Assembly (NCBI RefSeq): GCF_000257645.1
Contig: NZ_AJHJ01000010.1
Span: 97,790 to 161,789, forward strand
Direction: 5' to 3'
Length of the DNA: 64,000 bases
Source of the DNA: Serratia sp. M24T3
GTDB taxonomy: Bacteria; Pseudomonadota; Gammaproteobacteria; Enterobacterales; Enterobacteriaceae
A program made the translations under genes and the position numbers. Below, one piece after another: positions 23,464-34,024 of this stretch. The notes under the pieces are model-generated. The model was not told where the DNA came from. It saw only the letters and a program-made list of their open reading frames with translations, and did not search any database. Position 1 is the first letter of the stretch; the number at the start of each line of letters is the position of its first letter.

Positions 23464-23733
23464 ATGTCTCTAAGCGTTGAAGCTAAAGCTCAAATCGTTG
23501 CAGACTTCGGTCGTGGTACTAACGACAGCGGTTCTACCGAAGTTCAGGTTGCTCTGTTGACTGCTCAGATTAACCATCTGCAAGGTCACTTCTCCGAGCA
23601 CAAAAAAGATCACCACAGCCGTCGTGGTCTGCTGCGTATGGTTTCTCAGCGTCGTAAGCTGCTGGATTACCTGAAGCGTAAAGACGTAGCACGTTACACC
23701 AGCGTTATCGAACGTCTTGGTCTGCGTCGCTAA
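23464..23733 (+). CDS. rpsO: Ribosomal protein uS15
   Basis: Primary 16S rRNA-binding protein S15, 89 residues as in E. coli ([11 protein letters not shown] to ERLGLRR). The start is the ATG at 23464 with TTGGAG upstream; an in-frame ATG four codons earlier would destroy that site and is rejected. E. coli S15 represses its own translation through a leader pseudoknot; the equivalent structure was not modelled here. Confidence 0.98.
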   Translation: MSLSVEAKAQIVADFGRGTNDSGSTEVQVALLTAQINHLQGHFSEHKKDHHSRRGLLRMVSQRRKLLDYLKRKDVARYTSVIERLGLRR

Positions 23734-23751
23734 GTTAGCGAGTTTCAGTGT

Positions 23752-23780
23752 AAAGGGGCCAAGTTGGCCCCTTTATTCTA
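23752..23780 (+). terminator. Intrinsic terminator after rpsO
   Basis: AAAGGGGCC and GGCCCCTTT pair around AAGTT, followed by ATTCT. Confidence 0.85.
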
Positions 23781-23826
23781 GGAGGCGACGGTAAATTGCA
23801 AAGTTGTCATTACTGTTGTTTCTACG

Positions 23827-23890
23827 CTACTTTTTTATAAATGAAGTTTTATAAACGAAGTGTTATAAATTACGTCTTATAAAAAAGTAG
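23827..23890 (+). repeat. Four tandem imperfect 14-base repeats bounded by an inverted repeat, upstream of pnp
   Basis: Units at 23835-23848, 23849-23862, 23863-23876 and 23877-23890 all begin TTATAAA and tend to end GAAGT or similar. The outer edges form an inverted repeat: CTACTTTTTTATAA (about 23827-23840) against TTATAAAAAAGTAG (23877-23890). It lies between the rpsO terminator and the pnp leader hairpin, where a pnp promoter would be. The role is unknown. Confidence 0.75.
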
Positions 23891-23939
23891 AGTTTTAAAA
23901 ACAAAGTGTTCGATAGCGAGATCTTCCGTTACAGAGGTT

Positions 23940-24001
23940 CGCGCGGCTAATGAGAGACTTTAATCCCAATGGGCGGGTTAAGGATTGTCATTAGTCGCGA
24001 G
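23940..24001 (+). promoter_or_regulatory. pnp leader stem-loop, likely RNase III target
   Basis: CGCGGCTAATGA (23942-23953) pairs with TCATTAGTCGCG (23988-23999), with further pairing inside. In E. coli a long leader hairpin at this place is cut by RNase III, after which PNPase represses its own translation. The pairing is seen; the autoregulation is taken from E. coli. Confidence 0.75.
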
Positions 24002-24079
24002 GATGTAGTGTGAAGTTCAGAATATAATGACGTGAACTGCTGTCATAACAGCTGCGCGTCACCAGAAAAGGATATTACA

Positions 24080-26197
24080 TTGCTTAAAGCGACAGTTCGT
24101 AAGTTCCAATACGGTCAACATACCGTGACCATCGAAACCGGTATGATGGCTCGTCAGGCCACTGCTGCTGTTATGGTTAGCATGGATGACACCGCGGTAT
24201 TCGTTACCGTGGTTGGCCAGAAAAAAGCTAAACCAGGCCAGAGTTTCTTCCCTCTGACTGTAAACTACCAGGAGCGTACATACGCTGCCGGTAAAATTCC
24301 GGGCAGTTTCTTCCGTCGTGAAGCACGCCCAAGCGAAGGCGAGACTCTGACTTCTCGTTTGATCGACCGTCCAATCCGTCCACTGTTCCCAGACAGCTTC
24401 CTGAATGAAGTTCAGGTTATTGCCACTGTAGTTTCCCTGAACCCGCAGGTTAACCCAGATATCGTTGCGATGATTGGTGCGTCTGCGGCATTGAGCCTGT
24501 CTGGTATTCCATTCAATGGCCCAATCGGTGCTGCACGCGTGGGTTATATCAATAACCAATACGTTCTGAACCCAACCGCTGACGAACTGCTGGAAAGCAA
24601 ACTGGACCTGGTCGTTGCCGGTACTCAGGGCGCTGTTCTGATGGTTGAGTCCGAAGCTGAAGTGCTGAGCGAAGAGCAAATGCTCGGCGCAGTCGTATTC
24701 GGTCACGATCAACAACAAATCGTTATCAATGAAATCAACTCACTGGTTGCAGAAGTTGGCAAACCTAAGTGGGATTGGCAGCCAGAAGTTGTTAATGCCG
24801 AGCTGCACGCTCGCATTGCTGCTAAATCTGAAGCGCTGCTGGGCGACGCTTACCGTATCACCGACAAGCAAGAGCGTTACGCTCGCGTTAACGTGATCAA
24901 AGACGAAGTGACTGCCTCCCTGCTGTCTGAAGACGAAACGCTGGACGCTGGCGAAATCTCCGATCTGCTGGGCGCAATCGAGAAAAACGTTGTGCGTAGC
25001 CGTGTTCTGAGTGGCGCACCGCGTATCGATGGCCGTGAAAAAGACATGATCCGTGGTCTGGACGTTCGTACTGGCGTGTTGCCACGTACTCACGGTTCAT
25101 CACTGTTCACCCGTGGTGAAACTCAGGCTCTGGTTACTGCAACTCTGGGTACTACCCGTGATGCACAGAACCTTGACGAACTGATGGGTGCCAAAACTGA
25201 CACCTTCCTGTTCCACTACAACTTCCCTCCATACTCTGTTGGTGAAACCGGCATGGTAGGTTCACCGAAGCGTCGCGAAATCGGTCATGGCCGTTTGGCG
25301 AAACGTGGTGTGCTGGCAGTAATGCCTAAATTCGAAGATTTCCCGTACACCGTGCGTGTAGTGTCTGAAATCACCGAATCTAACGGTTCATCTTCAATGG
25401 CTTCTGTTTGTGGCGCATCACTGGCCCTGATGGATGCAGGTGTGCCGATTAAAGCCGCCGTTGCGGGTATCGCGATGGGTCTGGTTAAAGAAGGCGAAAA
25501 CTTTGTTGTTCTGTCTGACATTCTGGGTGACGAAGACCACCTGGGTGATATGGACTTCAAAGTAGCAGGCAGCAGCGAAGGTATCACTGCTCTGCAAATG
25601 GATATTAAAATCGAGGGTATCACCCGCGAAATCATGCAGGCTGCCCTGAGCCAGGCCAAAGGTGCACGTTTGCACATTTTGGGCGTGATGAACCAGGCAA
25701 TCAGCGAATCTCGCGGCGATATCTCTCAGTTTGCTCCACGTATTCACACCATCAAAATCAACGCTGACAAAATCAAAGACGTCATCGGTAAAGGTGGTTC
25801 TGTAATCCGTGCGCTGACCGAAGAAACCGGCACTACCATCGAAATCGAAGATGACGGCACCGTGAAAATCTCTGCAACCGATAACGAGAAAGCGAAACAC
25901 GCTATCCGTCGTATCGAAGAGATCACTGCTGAAATCGAAGTTGGCCGCATCTATCAGGGTAAAGTTACCCGTATCGTTGACTTTGGCGCATTCGTTGCCA
26001 TCGGTGGCGGTAAAGAAGGTCTGGTTCACATTTCTCAAATCGCTGACAAACGCGTAGAGAAAGTAACTGACTATCTGACCATGGGCCAGGAAGTACCGGT
26101 TAAGGTTCTGGAAGTTGATCGTCAGGGCCGTGTGCGCTTGAGTATTAAAGAAGCGACCACGCCATCTGAAGATTCAGCTGAGCCAGCAGCAGAGTAA
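24080..26197 (+). CDS. pnp: Polyribonucleotide nucleotidyltransferase (PNPase)
   Basis: Phosphorolytic 3'-5' exoribonuclease and degradosome component. The TTG at 24080 gives 705 residues starting [15 protein letters not shown], matching the E. coli TTG start; AAAAGGA lies nine bases upstream. A longer in-frame extension to 24032 has no family match. It carries two RNase PH domains, a KH domain ([18 protein letters not shown]), and an S1 domain ([15 protein letters not shown]). Expression is likely autocontrolled through the upstream hairpin. Confidence 0.97.
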   Translation: MLKATVRKFQYGQHTVTIETGMMARQATAAVMVSMDDTAVFVTVVGQKKAKPGQSFFPLTVNYQERTYAAGKIPGSFFRREARPSEGETLTSRLIDRPIRPLFPDSFLNEVQVIATVVSLNPQVNPDIVAMIGASAALSLSGIPFNGPIGAARVGYINNQYVLNPTADELLESKLDLVVAGTQGAVLMVESEAEVLSEEQMLGAVVFGHDQQQIVINEINSLVAEVGKPKWDWQPEVVNAELHARIAAKSEALLGDAYRITDKQERYARVNVIKDEVTASLLSEDETLDAGEISDLLGAIEKNVVRSRVLSGAPRIDGREKDMIRGLDVRTGVLPRTHGSSLFTRGETQALVTATLGTTRDAQNLDELMGAKTDTFLFHYNFPPYSVGETGMVGSPKRREIGHGRLAKRGVLAVMPKFEDFPYTVRVVSEITESNGSSSMASVCGASLALMDAGVPIKAAVAGIAMGLVKEGENFVVLSDILGDEDHLGDMDFKVAGSSEGITALQMDIKIEGITREIMQAALSQAKGARLHILGVMNQAISESRGDISQFAPRIHTIKINADKIKDVIGKGGSVIRALTEETGTTIEIEDDGTVKISATDNEKAKHAIRRIEEITAEIEVGRIYQGKVTRIVDFGAFVAIGGGKEGLVHISQIADKRVEKVTDYLTMGQEVPVKVLEVDRQGRVRLSIKEATTPSEDSAEPAAE

Positions 26198-26327
26198 TCT
26201 GTAACCTGTAGTTTACAGTCTCCCGGTATTTCTGCCGGGGGCTGTTCGTATCATGAGTGCAGGAAGCACTTATGCTAAGCAAGCGGATAACAGGAAGTTT
26301 GTCCAATGTTTGTCTTCGGGAGTTGAA

Positions 26328-27212
26328 ATGAAGCCTTTCTTGCGCTGTTGTTATGTTGCGACAACACTTTTGTTGGCAGGATGCAGCAACCATGACTGGC
26401 GCAAAAACGAGGTGCTGGCGATCCCGCTGCAGCCAACTTTGCAGCAGGAAGTTATCCTGGCTCGAATGGAACAAATACTTGCCAGCCGTTCATTAACAGA
26501 TGATGAGCGCGCACAGCTATTATATGAGCGCGGTGTGCTGTATGATAGTCTTGGGCTAAGAGCACTGGCGCGAAATGATTTTTCACAAGCGCTGTCTATT
26601 CGTCCTGATATGCCAGAAGTTTTTAACTACCTGGGGATTTACCTAACGCAGGCCGGCAACTACGATGCCGCCTATGAAGCGTTTGATTCTGTACTAGAGC
26701 TTGATCCAACTTACAATTACGCGCGTTTAAATCGCGGTATCGCCCTGTATTACGGTGGCAGATATCCGCTAGCGCAGGATGATTTGCAGGCGTTTTATCG
26801 AGACGATCCAAATGATCCCTTCCGTTCGTTATGGCTATATCTTGTGGAAAGAGAAATCAATCCCAAGAATGCCGAAGTAGCGCTCCAGCAGCGTTATGAC
26901 AAAGCGGACAGAGGGCAATGGGGATGGAATATCGTCGAATTCTACCTTGGCAAAATCAGCGAATCCACGCTGATGGACCGCCTGAAGGCAGAAGCAACGG
27001 ATAACACTTCGCTCGCTGAGCATCTCAGTGAAACTGACTTCTATTTAGGTAAGCATTACCTAAGTCTGGGGGACAAGGACAGCGCTTCTGCTCTGTTCAA
27101 ACTGACGGTAGCTAACAATGTCCACAACTTTGTTGAGCACCGCTATGCATTGTTGGAATTGGCGCTATTGGGCCAAGAGCAAGACGACCTATCAGAATCG
27201 GACCAGCAATAG
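26328..27212 (+). CDS. nlpI: Lipoprotein NlpI (TPR adaptor)
   Basis: Outer-membrane lipoprotein that acts as adaptor for the Prc protease and peptidoglycan hydrolases. The ATG at 26328 gives 294 residues, the E. coli length, with a lipoprotein signal peptide and lipobox LLAGC (Cys19). TPR repeats are visible (residues 62-95, 96-129, 130-160: [39 protein letters not shown]). An upstream in-frame start at 26253 would hide the signal peptide and is rejected. A C-G-rich hairpin without T tract (26220-26245) lies between pnp and nlpI. Confidence 0.97.
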   Translation: MKPFLRCCYVATTLLLAGCSNHDWRKNEVLAIPLQPTLQQEVILARMEQILASRSLTDDERAQLLYERGVLYDSLGLRALARNDFSQALSIRPDMPEVFNYLGIYLTQAGNYDAAYEAFDSVLELDPTYNYARLNRGIALYYGGRYPLAQDDLQAFYRDDPNDPFRSLWLYLVEREINPKNAEVALQQRYDKADRGQWGWNIVEFYLGKISESTLMDRLKAEATDNTSLAEHLSETDFYLGKHYLSLGDKDSASALFKLTVANNVHNFVEHRYALLELALLGQEQDDLSESDQQ

Positions 27213-27327
27213 CTGACGACACTAATCAGCCTGATTAACCATGGCCTATGCCATTTTTAATCGCCTTAACGGGCGAGGGTTGCTTTGTTCGTTTTATAAA
27301 CTAATTTGAGCCGGTTCACACTTTTCA

Positions 27328-27408
27328 ATGAAAATGACTGAAAATTTTCTCGACGAGTTATGTAGACTGGCTGCCATTATTAATGAGGCACGTGTACATG
27401 ACTACTGA
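27328..27408 (+). CDS. yrbN: Small protein YrbN, overlapping the deaD start
   Basis: A 26-residue reading frame starting [16 protein letters not shown] and ending EARVHDY. It matches E. coli YrbN (pattern ..[16 protein letters not shown]) closely. Its stop TGA (27406-27408) lies inside the deaD coding sequence, 11 bases overlapping in another frame, so translation of deaD may be coupled to it. Conservation of the C-terminus between species supports that it is translated. The function is not known to me. Confidence 0.85.
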   Translation: MKMTENFLDELCRLAAIINEARVHDY

Positions 27409-29344
27409 GCTTGAAACCTCTTTTGCTGACCTGGGGCTGTCTGCTCCGATCATTTCTGCCCTTACCGATCTGGGTTACGAAAAACCATCACCGATCCAGG
27501 CTGAGTGTATTCCTCACCTGTTGAGCGGCCGTGACGTTCTGGGTATGGCTCAGACCGGTAGCGGTAAAACTGCAGCATTCTCGCTGCCACTGTTGCACAA
27601 CATTGATGCTTCTTTGAAAGCACCACAAATTCTTGTTTTGGCACCAACCCGCGAACTGGCGGTTCAGGTTGCTGAAGCGATGACCGATTTCTCTAAACAC
27701 ATGCACGGCGTGAACGTTGTTGCACTGTACGGCGGCCAACGTTATGACGTGCAGCTGCGCGCTCTGCGTCAGGGTCCACAGGTCGTTGTGGGTACTCCTG
27801 GTCGTCTGCTTGACCACCTGAAACGTGGCACTCTGAACCTCTCTAACCTGAGCGGCCTGGTGCTCGACGAAGCCGATGAAATGCTGCGTATGGGCTTCAT
27901 CGAAGACGTAGAAACTATCATGGCGCAGATCCCGGCTGAACATCAGACCGCGCTGTTCTCTGCAACCATGCCAGAAGCGATTCGTCGTATTACTCGTCGC
28001 TTCATGAAAGATCCACAGGAAGTTCGCATCCAGTCGAGCATCACTACTCGCCCTGACATCAGCCAGAGTTACTGGACTGTGCACGGTATGCGTAAGAACG
28101 AAGCACTGGTTCGATTCCTGGAAGCAGAAGATTTTGACGCAGCTATCATCTTTGTTCGCACCAAAAACGCAACTCTGGAAGTAGCTGAAGCGCTGGAGCG
28201 TAGTGGTTATAGCTCTGCAGCACTGAACGGCGACATGAACCAGGCTCTGCGTGAGCAGACTCTGGAACGTCTGAAAGATGGCCGTCTGGATATTCTGATT
28301 GCAACCGACGTGGCAGCACGTGGTCTGGACGTTGAACGTATCAGCCTGGTTGTTAACTACGATATCCCAATGGATTCAGAATCTTACGTTCACCGTATCG
28401 GCCGTACCGGTCGTGCAGGCCGTGCTGGTCGCGCTTTGCTGTTCGTAGAGAACCGCGAACGTCGCCTGCTGCGCAACGTAGAACGCACCATGAAGCTGAC
28501 TATTCCAGAAGTGGAATTGCCAACTGCAGAAGTGCTGGGTCAACGCCGTCTGGCCAAGTTTGCCGCTAAAGTTCAGCAGCAGCTTGAAAGCAGCGATTTG
28601 GATCAGTACCGTGCGCTGTTGGCTCAACTGCAACCTGCAGAAGAGTTGGATGTTGAGACTCTGGCCGCAGCACTGCTGAAAATGGCTCAGGGCGAACGTC
28701 CTCTGATTGTTGCCGCTGACCCAATCTTCAAAAGCCGTCCACCGCGTCGCGAATTTGAAGATCGTGCTGACCGTGGTGATCGCTCGGCTCGTGGTGACCG
28801 TCCTGCTCGCGGCGACCGTCCGGCACGTGATGGCGATCGTCCTGCGCGTGATGGCGCTCCACGTCGTGAACGTCGTGACGCTGGCGAAATGGAACTTTAC
28901 CGCATTGAAGTTGGCCGTGATGATGGTGTTGAAGTTCGTCACATCGTTGGCGCTATCGCTAACGAAGGCGATATCAGCAGCCGTTACATCGGTAACATCA
29001 AGCTGTTCGGTACCCACTCAACTATCGAGCTGCCTAAAGGTATGCCGGGCGAAATTCTGTCTCATTTCACCCGTACCCGTATCCTGAACAAGCCGATGAA
29101 CATGCAGTTGATGGGCGATGCAGTACCACAGTCCGATCGTCGTGAGCGTCCAGCCGGTGCTGGCGGTGAGCGTCGCGGTAACGGTGCTCCGCGTTCTTTC
29201 AGCGGTGATCGTCGTGAAGGTGGAGCAGGTGCTGGCGCAGGCCGTGGCCGTCCATTTAACGGTGAGCGTCGTGAAGGCGGTAACTCGGCAGCGGGCGATC
29301 GTCGTCCACCAAGCCGTACCCCACGTCGCACTACCGACGCATAA
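27398..29344 (+). CDS. deaD: Cold-shock DEAD-box RNA helicase DeaD/CsdA
   Basis: ATP-dependent RNA helicase for 50S assembly and mRNA unwinding in the cold. The ATG at 27398 ([13 protein letters not shown]) gives 648 residues, with GAGG nine bases upstream. Motifs: Q motif, AQTGSGKT (51-58), PTRELA, DEAD in [11 protein letters not shown], and [13 protein letters not shown]. The C-terminal RNA-binding domain (about 470-570) is flanked by two Arg/Gly/Asp-rich tails, one made of repeats of the type RGDRPA / RDGDRPA (about 455-485) and one GERREGG-like at the end. mtr, next to it in E. coli, is absent. Confidence 0.97.
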   Translation: MTTELETSFADLGLSAPIISALTDLGYEKPSPIQAECIPHLLSGRDVLGMAQTGSGKTAAFSLPLLHNIDASLKAPQILVLAPTRELAVQVAEAMTDFSKHMHGVNVVALYGGQRYDVQLRALRQGPQVVVGTPGRLLDHLKRGTLNLSNLSGLVLDEADEMLRMGFIEDVETIMAQIPAEHQTALFSATMPEAIRRITRRFMKDPQEVRIQSSITTRPDISQSYWTVHGMRKNEALVRFLEAEDFDAAIIFVRTKNATLEVAEALERSGYSSAALNGDMNQALREQTLERLKDGRLDILIATDVAARGLDVERISLVVNYDIPMDSESYVHRIGRTGRAGRAGRALLFVENRERRLLRNVERTMKLTIPEVELPTAEVLGQRRLAKFAAKVQQQLESSDLDQYRALLAQLQPAEELDVETLAAALLKMAQGERPLIVAADPIFKSRPPRREFEDRADRGDRSARGDRPARGDRPARDGDRPARDGAPRRERRDAGEMELYRIEVGRDDGVEVRHIVGAIANEGDISSRYIGNIKLFGTHSTIELPKGMPGEILSHFTRTRILNKPMNMQLMGDAVPQSDRRERPAGAGGERRGNGAPRSFSGDRREGGAGAGAGRGRPFNGERREGGNSAAGDRRPPSRTPRRTTDA

Positions 29345-29380
29345 TCTATCTGGCCGCGAGGCGTGTGATAGATGAGCAAT

Positions 29381-29410
29381 AAAAAACCAGCCCTCGGGCT
29401 GGTTTTTTTA
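29381..29410. terminator. Intrinsic terminator between convergent deaD and yhbW
   Basis: AACCAGCCC pairs with GGGCTGGTT, with A run on one side and T run on the other, so it should work in both directions. Confidence 0.93.
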
Positions 29411-29430
29411 TACGCTGAAAACGGCAACGT

Positions 29431-30480
29431 TTAATCGATGCGTGCCGGTTTTACTATTTCACCCTGCAGCTGTGAAACAATTTCGAACGAGTGCAAACGC
29501 GCTGTGTGATCAAAAATCTGTCCGTTAATCATCAGCTCGTCGGCGTCAGTTTCACGCAGGATTGCCTGCAGGCCCTGACGAATAGTTTCTTTATTACCCA
29601 CTACCGACAGGCGAAGAGCCTGATCGACGCCAAAACGTTCCTGCGGCGCCCACAGGCTTTCAATATTGTCGACCGGAGCCGGCAGCTTGCCCGGTTTACC
29701 ACGACGCAGATTGATAAACTGTTGCTGGTTGGAGGTAAACATCCGGCGTGCTTCTTCGTCAGTATCGGCAGCAATGGCGTTGATACATACCATCGCATGC
29801 GGTTTTTGCAATTGAGCGGAAGGCTTGAACTTGCTGCGATAAATCGCTAACGCCTGATAGAGCATGTCAGGGGCAAAGTGTGAAGCGAAGGCAAAAGGCA
29901 GGCCCAGCGCGGCGGCCAGTTGAGCACTGTAAAGGCTTGAACCCAGTAACCAGATTGGCACGTGAAGCCCCTGACCAGGCACGGCTTGCACCGGTTGTTC
30001 GGGCTTAACGTCGTCGAAATAATATTGCAGCTCCTGCACGTCCTGCGGGAAGTTATCAATCTCCCCCGACATATTCCGGCGCAAAGCAATCATTGTGCGT
30101 TGATCGGTACCCGGCGCGCGACCCAAACCGAGATCAATACGGTCAGGATAAAGCGTAGCCAGCGTGCCGAACTGCTCGGCGATCACCAGAGGAGAATGGT
30201 TTGGCAGCATCACACCGCCTGATCCAATGCGAATACTTTTGGTACCGGCGGCAATAAAGCCAATCAGCACTGAGGTTGCCGCACTGGCAATACCGGTCAT
30301 GTTATGGTGCTCGGCTAGCCAGTAACGCTGATAGCCCCATTTTTCGGCATGTTGTGCCAGCTCGAGAGAGCACTGGAAAGCGTTTGCCGGGGACTTGCCC
30401 TGAGGGACCGGGGCGAGATCGAGCACAGAGAAAGGTACAGCAATGCTATTAGCGTTCGCTTCAGACATATTTTTATTCAC
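29431..30480 (-). CDS. yhbW: Luciferase-like flavin monooxygenase YhbW
   Basis: Bacterial luciferase-family TIM-barrel protein of unknown substrate, 349 residues. Family marks: [31 protein letters not shown] and the C-terminal [10 protein letters not shown]. The N-terminus is about 12 residues longer than E. coli YhbW if the first ATG is used; the MSEANANS methionine four residues in is another possible start. Position beside deaD is as in E. coli. Confidence 0.93.
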   Translation of the reverse strand: MNKNMSEANANSIAVPFSVLDLAPVPQGKSPANAFQCSLELAQHAEKWGYQRYWLAEHHNMTGIASAATSVLIGFIAAGTKSIRIGSGGVMLPNHSPLVIAEQFGTLATLYPDRIDLGLGRAPGTDQRTMIALRRNMSGEIDNFPQDVQELQYYFDDVKPEQPVQAVPGQGLHVPIWLLGSSLYSAQLAAALGLPFAFASHFAPDMLYQALAIYRSKFKPSAQLQKPHAMVCINAIAADTDEEARRMFTSNQQQFINLRRGKPGKLPAPVDNIESLWAPQERFGVDQALRLSVVGNKETIRQGLQAILRETDADELMINGQIFDHTARLHSFEIVSQLQGEIVKPARID

Positions 30481-30689
30481 CTTGTAATCTCTGACGAAAG
30501 TTAAATCTTTGCCAGCTAATGATAAAAATCAGTATTAATCATTTGTTGCCGCCTGAATACGCTATTTGAGCGGTAGATCGTTCTAAATGGGCGAATTCTG
30601 TAGTAACCATGCACAATTCAATGCCTTATCGACTACTATATTATGTGCTAAAAATAGACACATTAAATAGGTTAAAAGGTAAGAGAAAG

Positions 30690-31667
30690 ATGAATAAAAG
30701 AGTCCTGCTCACGTTACTTTTGGTCGCTGTTTTTATCTCTCTTGCCGTATTGTTTCGCGCCAGTAATCAGTCTTTATTATTGCAGGGTGAGGTCGATGCC
30801 CCTGAGGTGATCGTCGCGTCGAAAGCCAAAGGCAGAATTATAGAGCGTCACGTGCAGCGCGGGGATGATGTTAAAACCGGGCAGTTGCTGATTACTCTCG
30901 ACAGCCCCGAGCTGATGGCCCAGTTGCGATCCCTGCAGGCCTCGCGCGATCAGGCCAAGGCTCAGTTGGATCTCTCGTTGAACGGAACGCGTGAGGAGAG
31001 CATTCGTAATCTGAAAGCTACGCTGGCACAGTCGCAGGCGGCGTATGTAAACGCCCGTGATCTGTATAATCGAAATGCGAGTATTGCCGCTAAAGGCTAT
31101 ATTTCAGCTTCTGATCTGGAAGACTCGCGTGAATCTCGCGACAGTGCCTTCCAACAGGTCCAGGTCGCCAAAGCAAATCTTGATGAAGGGCTTAACGGCG
31201 ACCGTATTGAGCAGCGCGATGTCTATGCCGCCGAGCTGCGCGCCGCTGAAGAAAATCTGCTGGAACTGAAAGCGCAAACCGACGATCTGCAAGTCAAGGC
31301 ACCGGTTGACGGAGAAGTGGGGCCAATTCCAACCGAAGTCGGCGAACTAGAAAGCGCAGATAGCCCGCTCTTGACTCTGGTGCAGCTGCCGCTTGCCTAT
31401 TTTGTCTTTAATATGCGTGAAGATATCGTGGCTGGCATCCGTAAGGGGGACAAAATTACCCTGCGAGTGCCGGGTATTGGCAACAAAGAGGTGCAGGCCG
31501 AAATCCGCTACATTGCGCCCCTCGGAGACTACGCGACTAAACGGGCAACTCGTGCGACCGGTGATTTCGATTTAAAAACTTTTGAGGTCAGGCTCTATCC
31601 ATTGCAGCCCGTTGCAGGGTTACGGCAGGGCATGAGTGCGCTGTGGCAGTGGAAAGCGAGCCACTAA
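30690..31667 (+). CDS. HlyD-family periplasmic adaptor
   Basis: Membrane-fusion protein of an export system, 325 residues from the ATG at 30690 (AAGAGAAAG upstream); an in-frame ATG at 30609 adds 27 residues ahead of the membrane anchor and is less likely. One N-terminal membrane helix (about 5-24), a split biotinyl-lipoyl domain (VIVASKAKGRI ... LQVKAPVDGEVG), and a long alpha-hairpin (about 75-190). It resembles E. coli YhiI and YbhG. It overlaps the next gene by TAATG, so it belongs to a three-gene operon with two ABC-2 permeases. The substrate is unknown. Confidence 0.88.
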   Translation: MNKRVLLTLLLVAVFISLAVLFRASNQSLLLQGEVDAPEVIVASKAKGRIIERHVQRGDDVKTGQLLITLDSPELMAQLRSLQASRDQAKAQLDLSLNGTREESIRNLKATLAQSQAAYVNARDLYNRNASIAAKGYISASDLEDSRESRDSAFQQVQVAKANLDEGLNGDRIEQRDVYAAELRAAEENLLELKAQTDDLQVKAPVDGEVGPIPTEVGELESADSPLLTLVQLPLAYFVFNMREDIVAGIRKGDKITLRVPGIGNKEVQAEIRYIAPLGDYATKRATRATGDFDLKTFEVRLYPLQPVAGLRQGMSALWQWKASH

Positions 31668-32827
31668 TGGCCCACGCAACTCATCGAGCCAAAGCCGCAT
31701 GGCGCTGTTTCAGTCGTTCATTCAACCGTGAGGCTAACCACGCATTTCGACAGCCGGTGATCCACTGGTTGTGCTGGTGTTTCCCGCTGATCCTGTTTGC
31801 GCTGATAGCCAGCAACTTCTCCGAAGGTACGCTGCTGGATTTGCCGGTTTCAGTGGTCGATAACGACCACAGTAAACTCTCCAAAGAACTGACCCGTAAG
31901 CTGGATGCTGGTTCGCACGCTCACGTTGAAGCCTACGCCGGAGGTTTACCAGAAGCCGAGCATCGCCTGCGCACTGCTCAAGACTACGCGTTGCTCTACA
32001 TTCCCCCACGTTTCGAGGCCGATGTGCTGGCCGGTCGTCAGCCAAGTGTCGTGCTGTATTACAATGCTTTGTTTTATGGCGCGGGCCTCTATTCGACGCA
32101 GGATTTCAGCGGACTGATAACCGAACTGAACACCAGCTATCGCAGCATCATCGCCGCCGAGATTGGTAAAACCGTGCCGTCTATGGCCAGCGTCGATCTC
32201 TCATATGGCAGTTTGTTTAACGCCAGCGGTAGCTACATTTACTATCAACAGTTCGCCGCAACCATCCATCTGCTGCAACTTTTTACCGTCACCTGCATGA
32301 TTTATGTCATGGCTCGCAGCCAGCCGCTAATTGCCGCGCCATCATTTACCTTCGGGCTGCTGGGCAAACTTGCGCCTTATACACTGTGCTTTACGGCATT
32401 GTTGATGGTAGAAATTGCCTTACTGGTCGGAGTGTTTGATGCGCGTGTTAGCGGTAATCCGCTGGATATGCTGATCATCGCCTTCTTTTACGTTATCTCC
32501 GCACAAAGCCTCGGATTGCTGCTGTTTACTTTTACCAGCACCACCATTACTGCCTACACGATGATGGCTATCTTCGTTGGCCTGGCGCTGACCTTTTCTG
32601 GTATGGCGGTGCCTGAACTGTCGATGCCGTTGCCTGCACGAATCATTTCTGAAATCGAGCCATTAACTCATGCCCTCAACGCCATGTTTGACGTTTTTCT
32701 GCGCCAGGTTCCCAGCGGCCAGATTTTAAGCGTCTGCGCTATTTTGCTGGTCTACCCGCTAATTACCGGGCTGTTAGTGCATAAAAAGCTCTATATGCGT
32801 TTGAAAAAACAGGAGCCAGGGAAATGA
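31667..32827 (+). CDS. ABC-2 type export permease, first copy
   Basis: Inner-membrane permease of 386 residues with one N-terminal helix (about 27-47), a large periplasmic domain (about 50-200) and five C-terminal helices, the layout of YhhJ/YbhR-type ABC-2 exporters. The periplasmic domain begins LLDLPVSVVDNDHSKLS, a motif shared with the next gene. The start codon overlaps the stop of the HlyD gene. No ATP-binding motif is present. The usual partner ATPase is not encoded in this operon. Confidence 0.88.
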   Translation: MAHATHRAKAAWRCFSRSFNREANHAFRQPVIHWLCWCFPLILFALIASNFSEGTLLDLPVSVVDNDHSKLSKELTRKLDAGSHAHVEAYAGGLPEAEHRLRTAQDYALLYIPPRFEADVLAGRQPSVVLYYNALFYGAGLYSTQDFSGLITELNTSYRSIIAAEIGKTVPSMASVDLSYGSLFNASGSYIYYQQFAATIHLLQLFTVTCMIYVMARSQPLIAAPSFTFGLLGKLAPYTLCFTALLMVEIALLVGVFDARVSGNPLDMLIIAFFYVISAQSLGLLLFTFTSTTITAYTMMAIFVGLALTFSGMAVPELSMPLPARIISEIEPLTHALNAMFDVFLRQVPSGQILSVCAILLVYPLITGLLVHKKLYMRLKKQEPGK

Positions 32828-33993
32828 CGCGTAGCGAAGGATTTTCTATCTACTGGCATACCTTCACACATACTCTGCACGGAATGCTCGAGAAGCCGAT
32901 GTGGATGATGCTGCTGGTTTCGCTGTGCCTGATGAGCACTGTTTATGCCAATCGCACGGTATGGGATCTCCCGGTCGCGGTGATTGACCAAGATCACAGC
33001 AGTGCCAGCCGTTTACTGACCCGCGATCTTGATGCCACCTCAAAGATCACGACTGTAGCTTACGATAGCATTCCCGCAGCGCGCCGTGATTTAGGTGAGC
33101 GCAAGCTGTTTGCCGTGGTGATCATGCCTATCGATCTCGAGAAGAAGATTCTGGCGGGCGAAGATATTGTGATACCCGTTTATGGTGACGCCACCAATCG
33201 ACTGGCTAACGGGCAGATCCAGCAGGACGTTGTGGCCGCCTATCAAAGTCTGCTGTCGCAATATAATACCCAAACGTTGCTGGCCAGCGGATTCAGTACC
33301 CGACAGGCCAACGTGCTACTGCAACCCATGGTTGGCCAGACGCTAGACCTGTTTAATCCGGGGATCAGCTTTGCGGCGATCATTTTCCCCGGGCTGTTGG
33401 TGATGCTGTTGCAGCACTCGCTGCTGATCGCCAGCGTCAGGGTCAACATCACCATGAAAAGCGCGCCAGAGGGCAAACCGGCACTACCGGCATTTTTCGG
33501 AGCTCTGTCGGCATTAGTACCCATTTGGCTATTTCTGTCGATCGTGCTGTTCGTCTTGTGGCCGTGGGTGCTGGGATATCGGCAAACTGCCAGCATCCCA
33601 GAAATTATCGCGCTGACTTTTCCATTTGTACTGGCAGTACTCGGGGTAGGCAAGTTTGTGACTGAATGCCTGCGCTCGGTTGAAATGATCTACCTGACGC
33701 TGTCATTTATTACCATGCCGGTATTTTATCTTTCCGGCACCATTTGGCCGCTGCAGGCCCAGCCCGGCTGGGTGCGCGTGGTGTCATCATTACTGCCTTC
33801 GACATGGGCGACCAAGGCAATAGCGGGGGTCAATCAGATGGGGTTACCGTTTAGCGAAGTTGGTGGCGATGTCATTGTGCTGCTGTTGCTGTGCATTGGA
33901 TACACGCTGGCGGGGATCGGTCTGGGTATCCTGCGTGACAGCGGTAAATTACATTCGCTACTGCATCGTAAAAAACCGCTGAAAAATGATTAA
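32824..33993 (+). CDS. ABC-2 type export permease, second copy
   Basis: Paralogue of the preceding permease, 389 residues, overlapping it by ATGA. It has the same plan: a helix at about 25-40, then DLPVAVIDQDHSSASRLLTRDL opening the periplasmic domain, then five helices from about residue 180, with LSGTIWPLQAQPGW near the end. The pair probably forms a heterodimeric channel joined to the HlyD adaptor. No terminator is obvious before the convergent ubiV gene 31 bases further on. Confidence 0.88.
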   Translation: MTRSEGFSIYWHTFTHTLHGMLEKPMWMMLLVSLCLMSTVYANRTVWDLPVAVIDQDHSSASRLLTRDLDATSKITTVAYDSIPAARRDLGERKLFAVVIMPIDLEKKILAGEDIVIPVYGDATNRLANGQIQQDVVAAYQSLLSQYNTQTLLASGFSTRQANVLLQPMVGQTLDLFNPGISFAAIIFPGLLVMLLQHSLLIASVRVNITMKSAPEGKPALPAFFGALSALVPIWLFLSIVLFVLWPWVLGYRQTASIPEIIALTFPFVLAVLGVGKFVTECLRSVEMIYLTLSFITMPVFYLSGTIWPLQAQPGWVRVVSSLLPSTWATKAIAGVNQMGLPFSEVGGDVIVLLLLCIGYTLAGIGLGILRDSGKLHSLLHRKKPLKND

Positions 33994-34024
33994 CGTTACA
34001 CCGGCTTAAAGCGGACAGTCGCAT

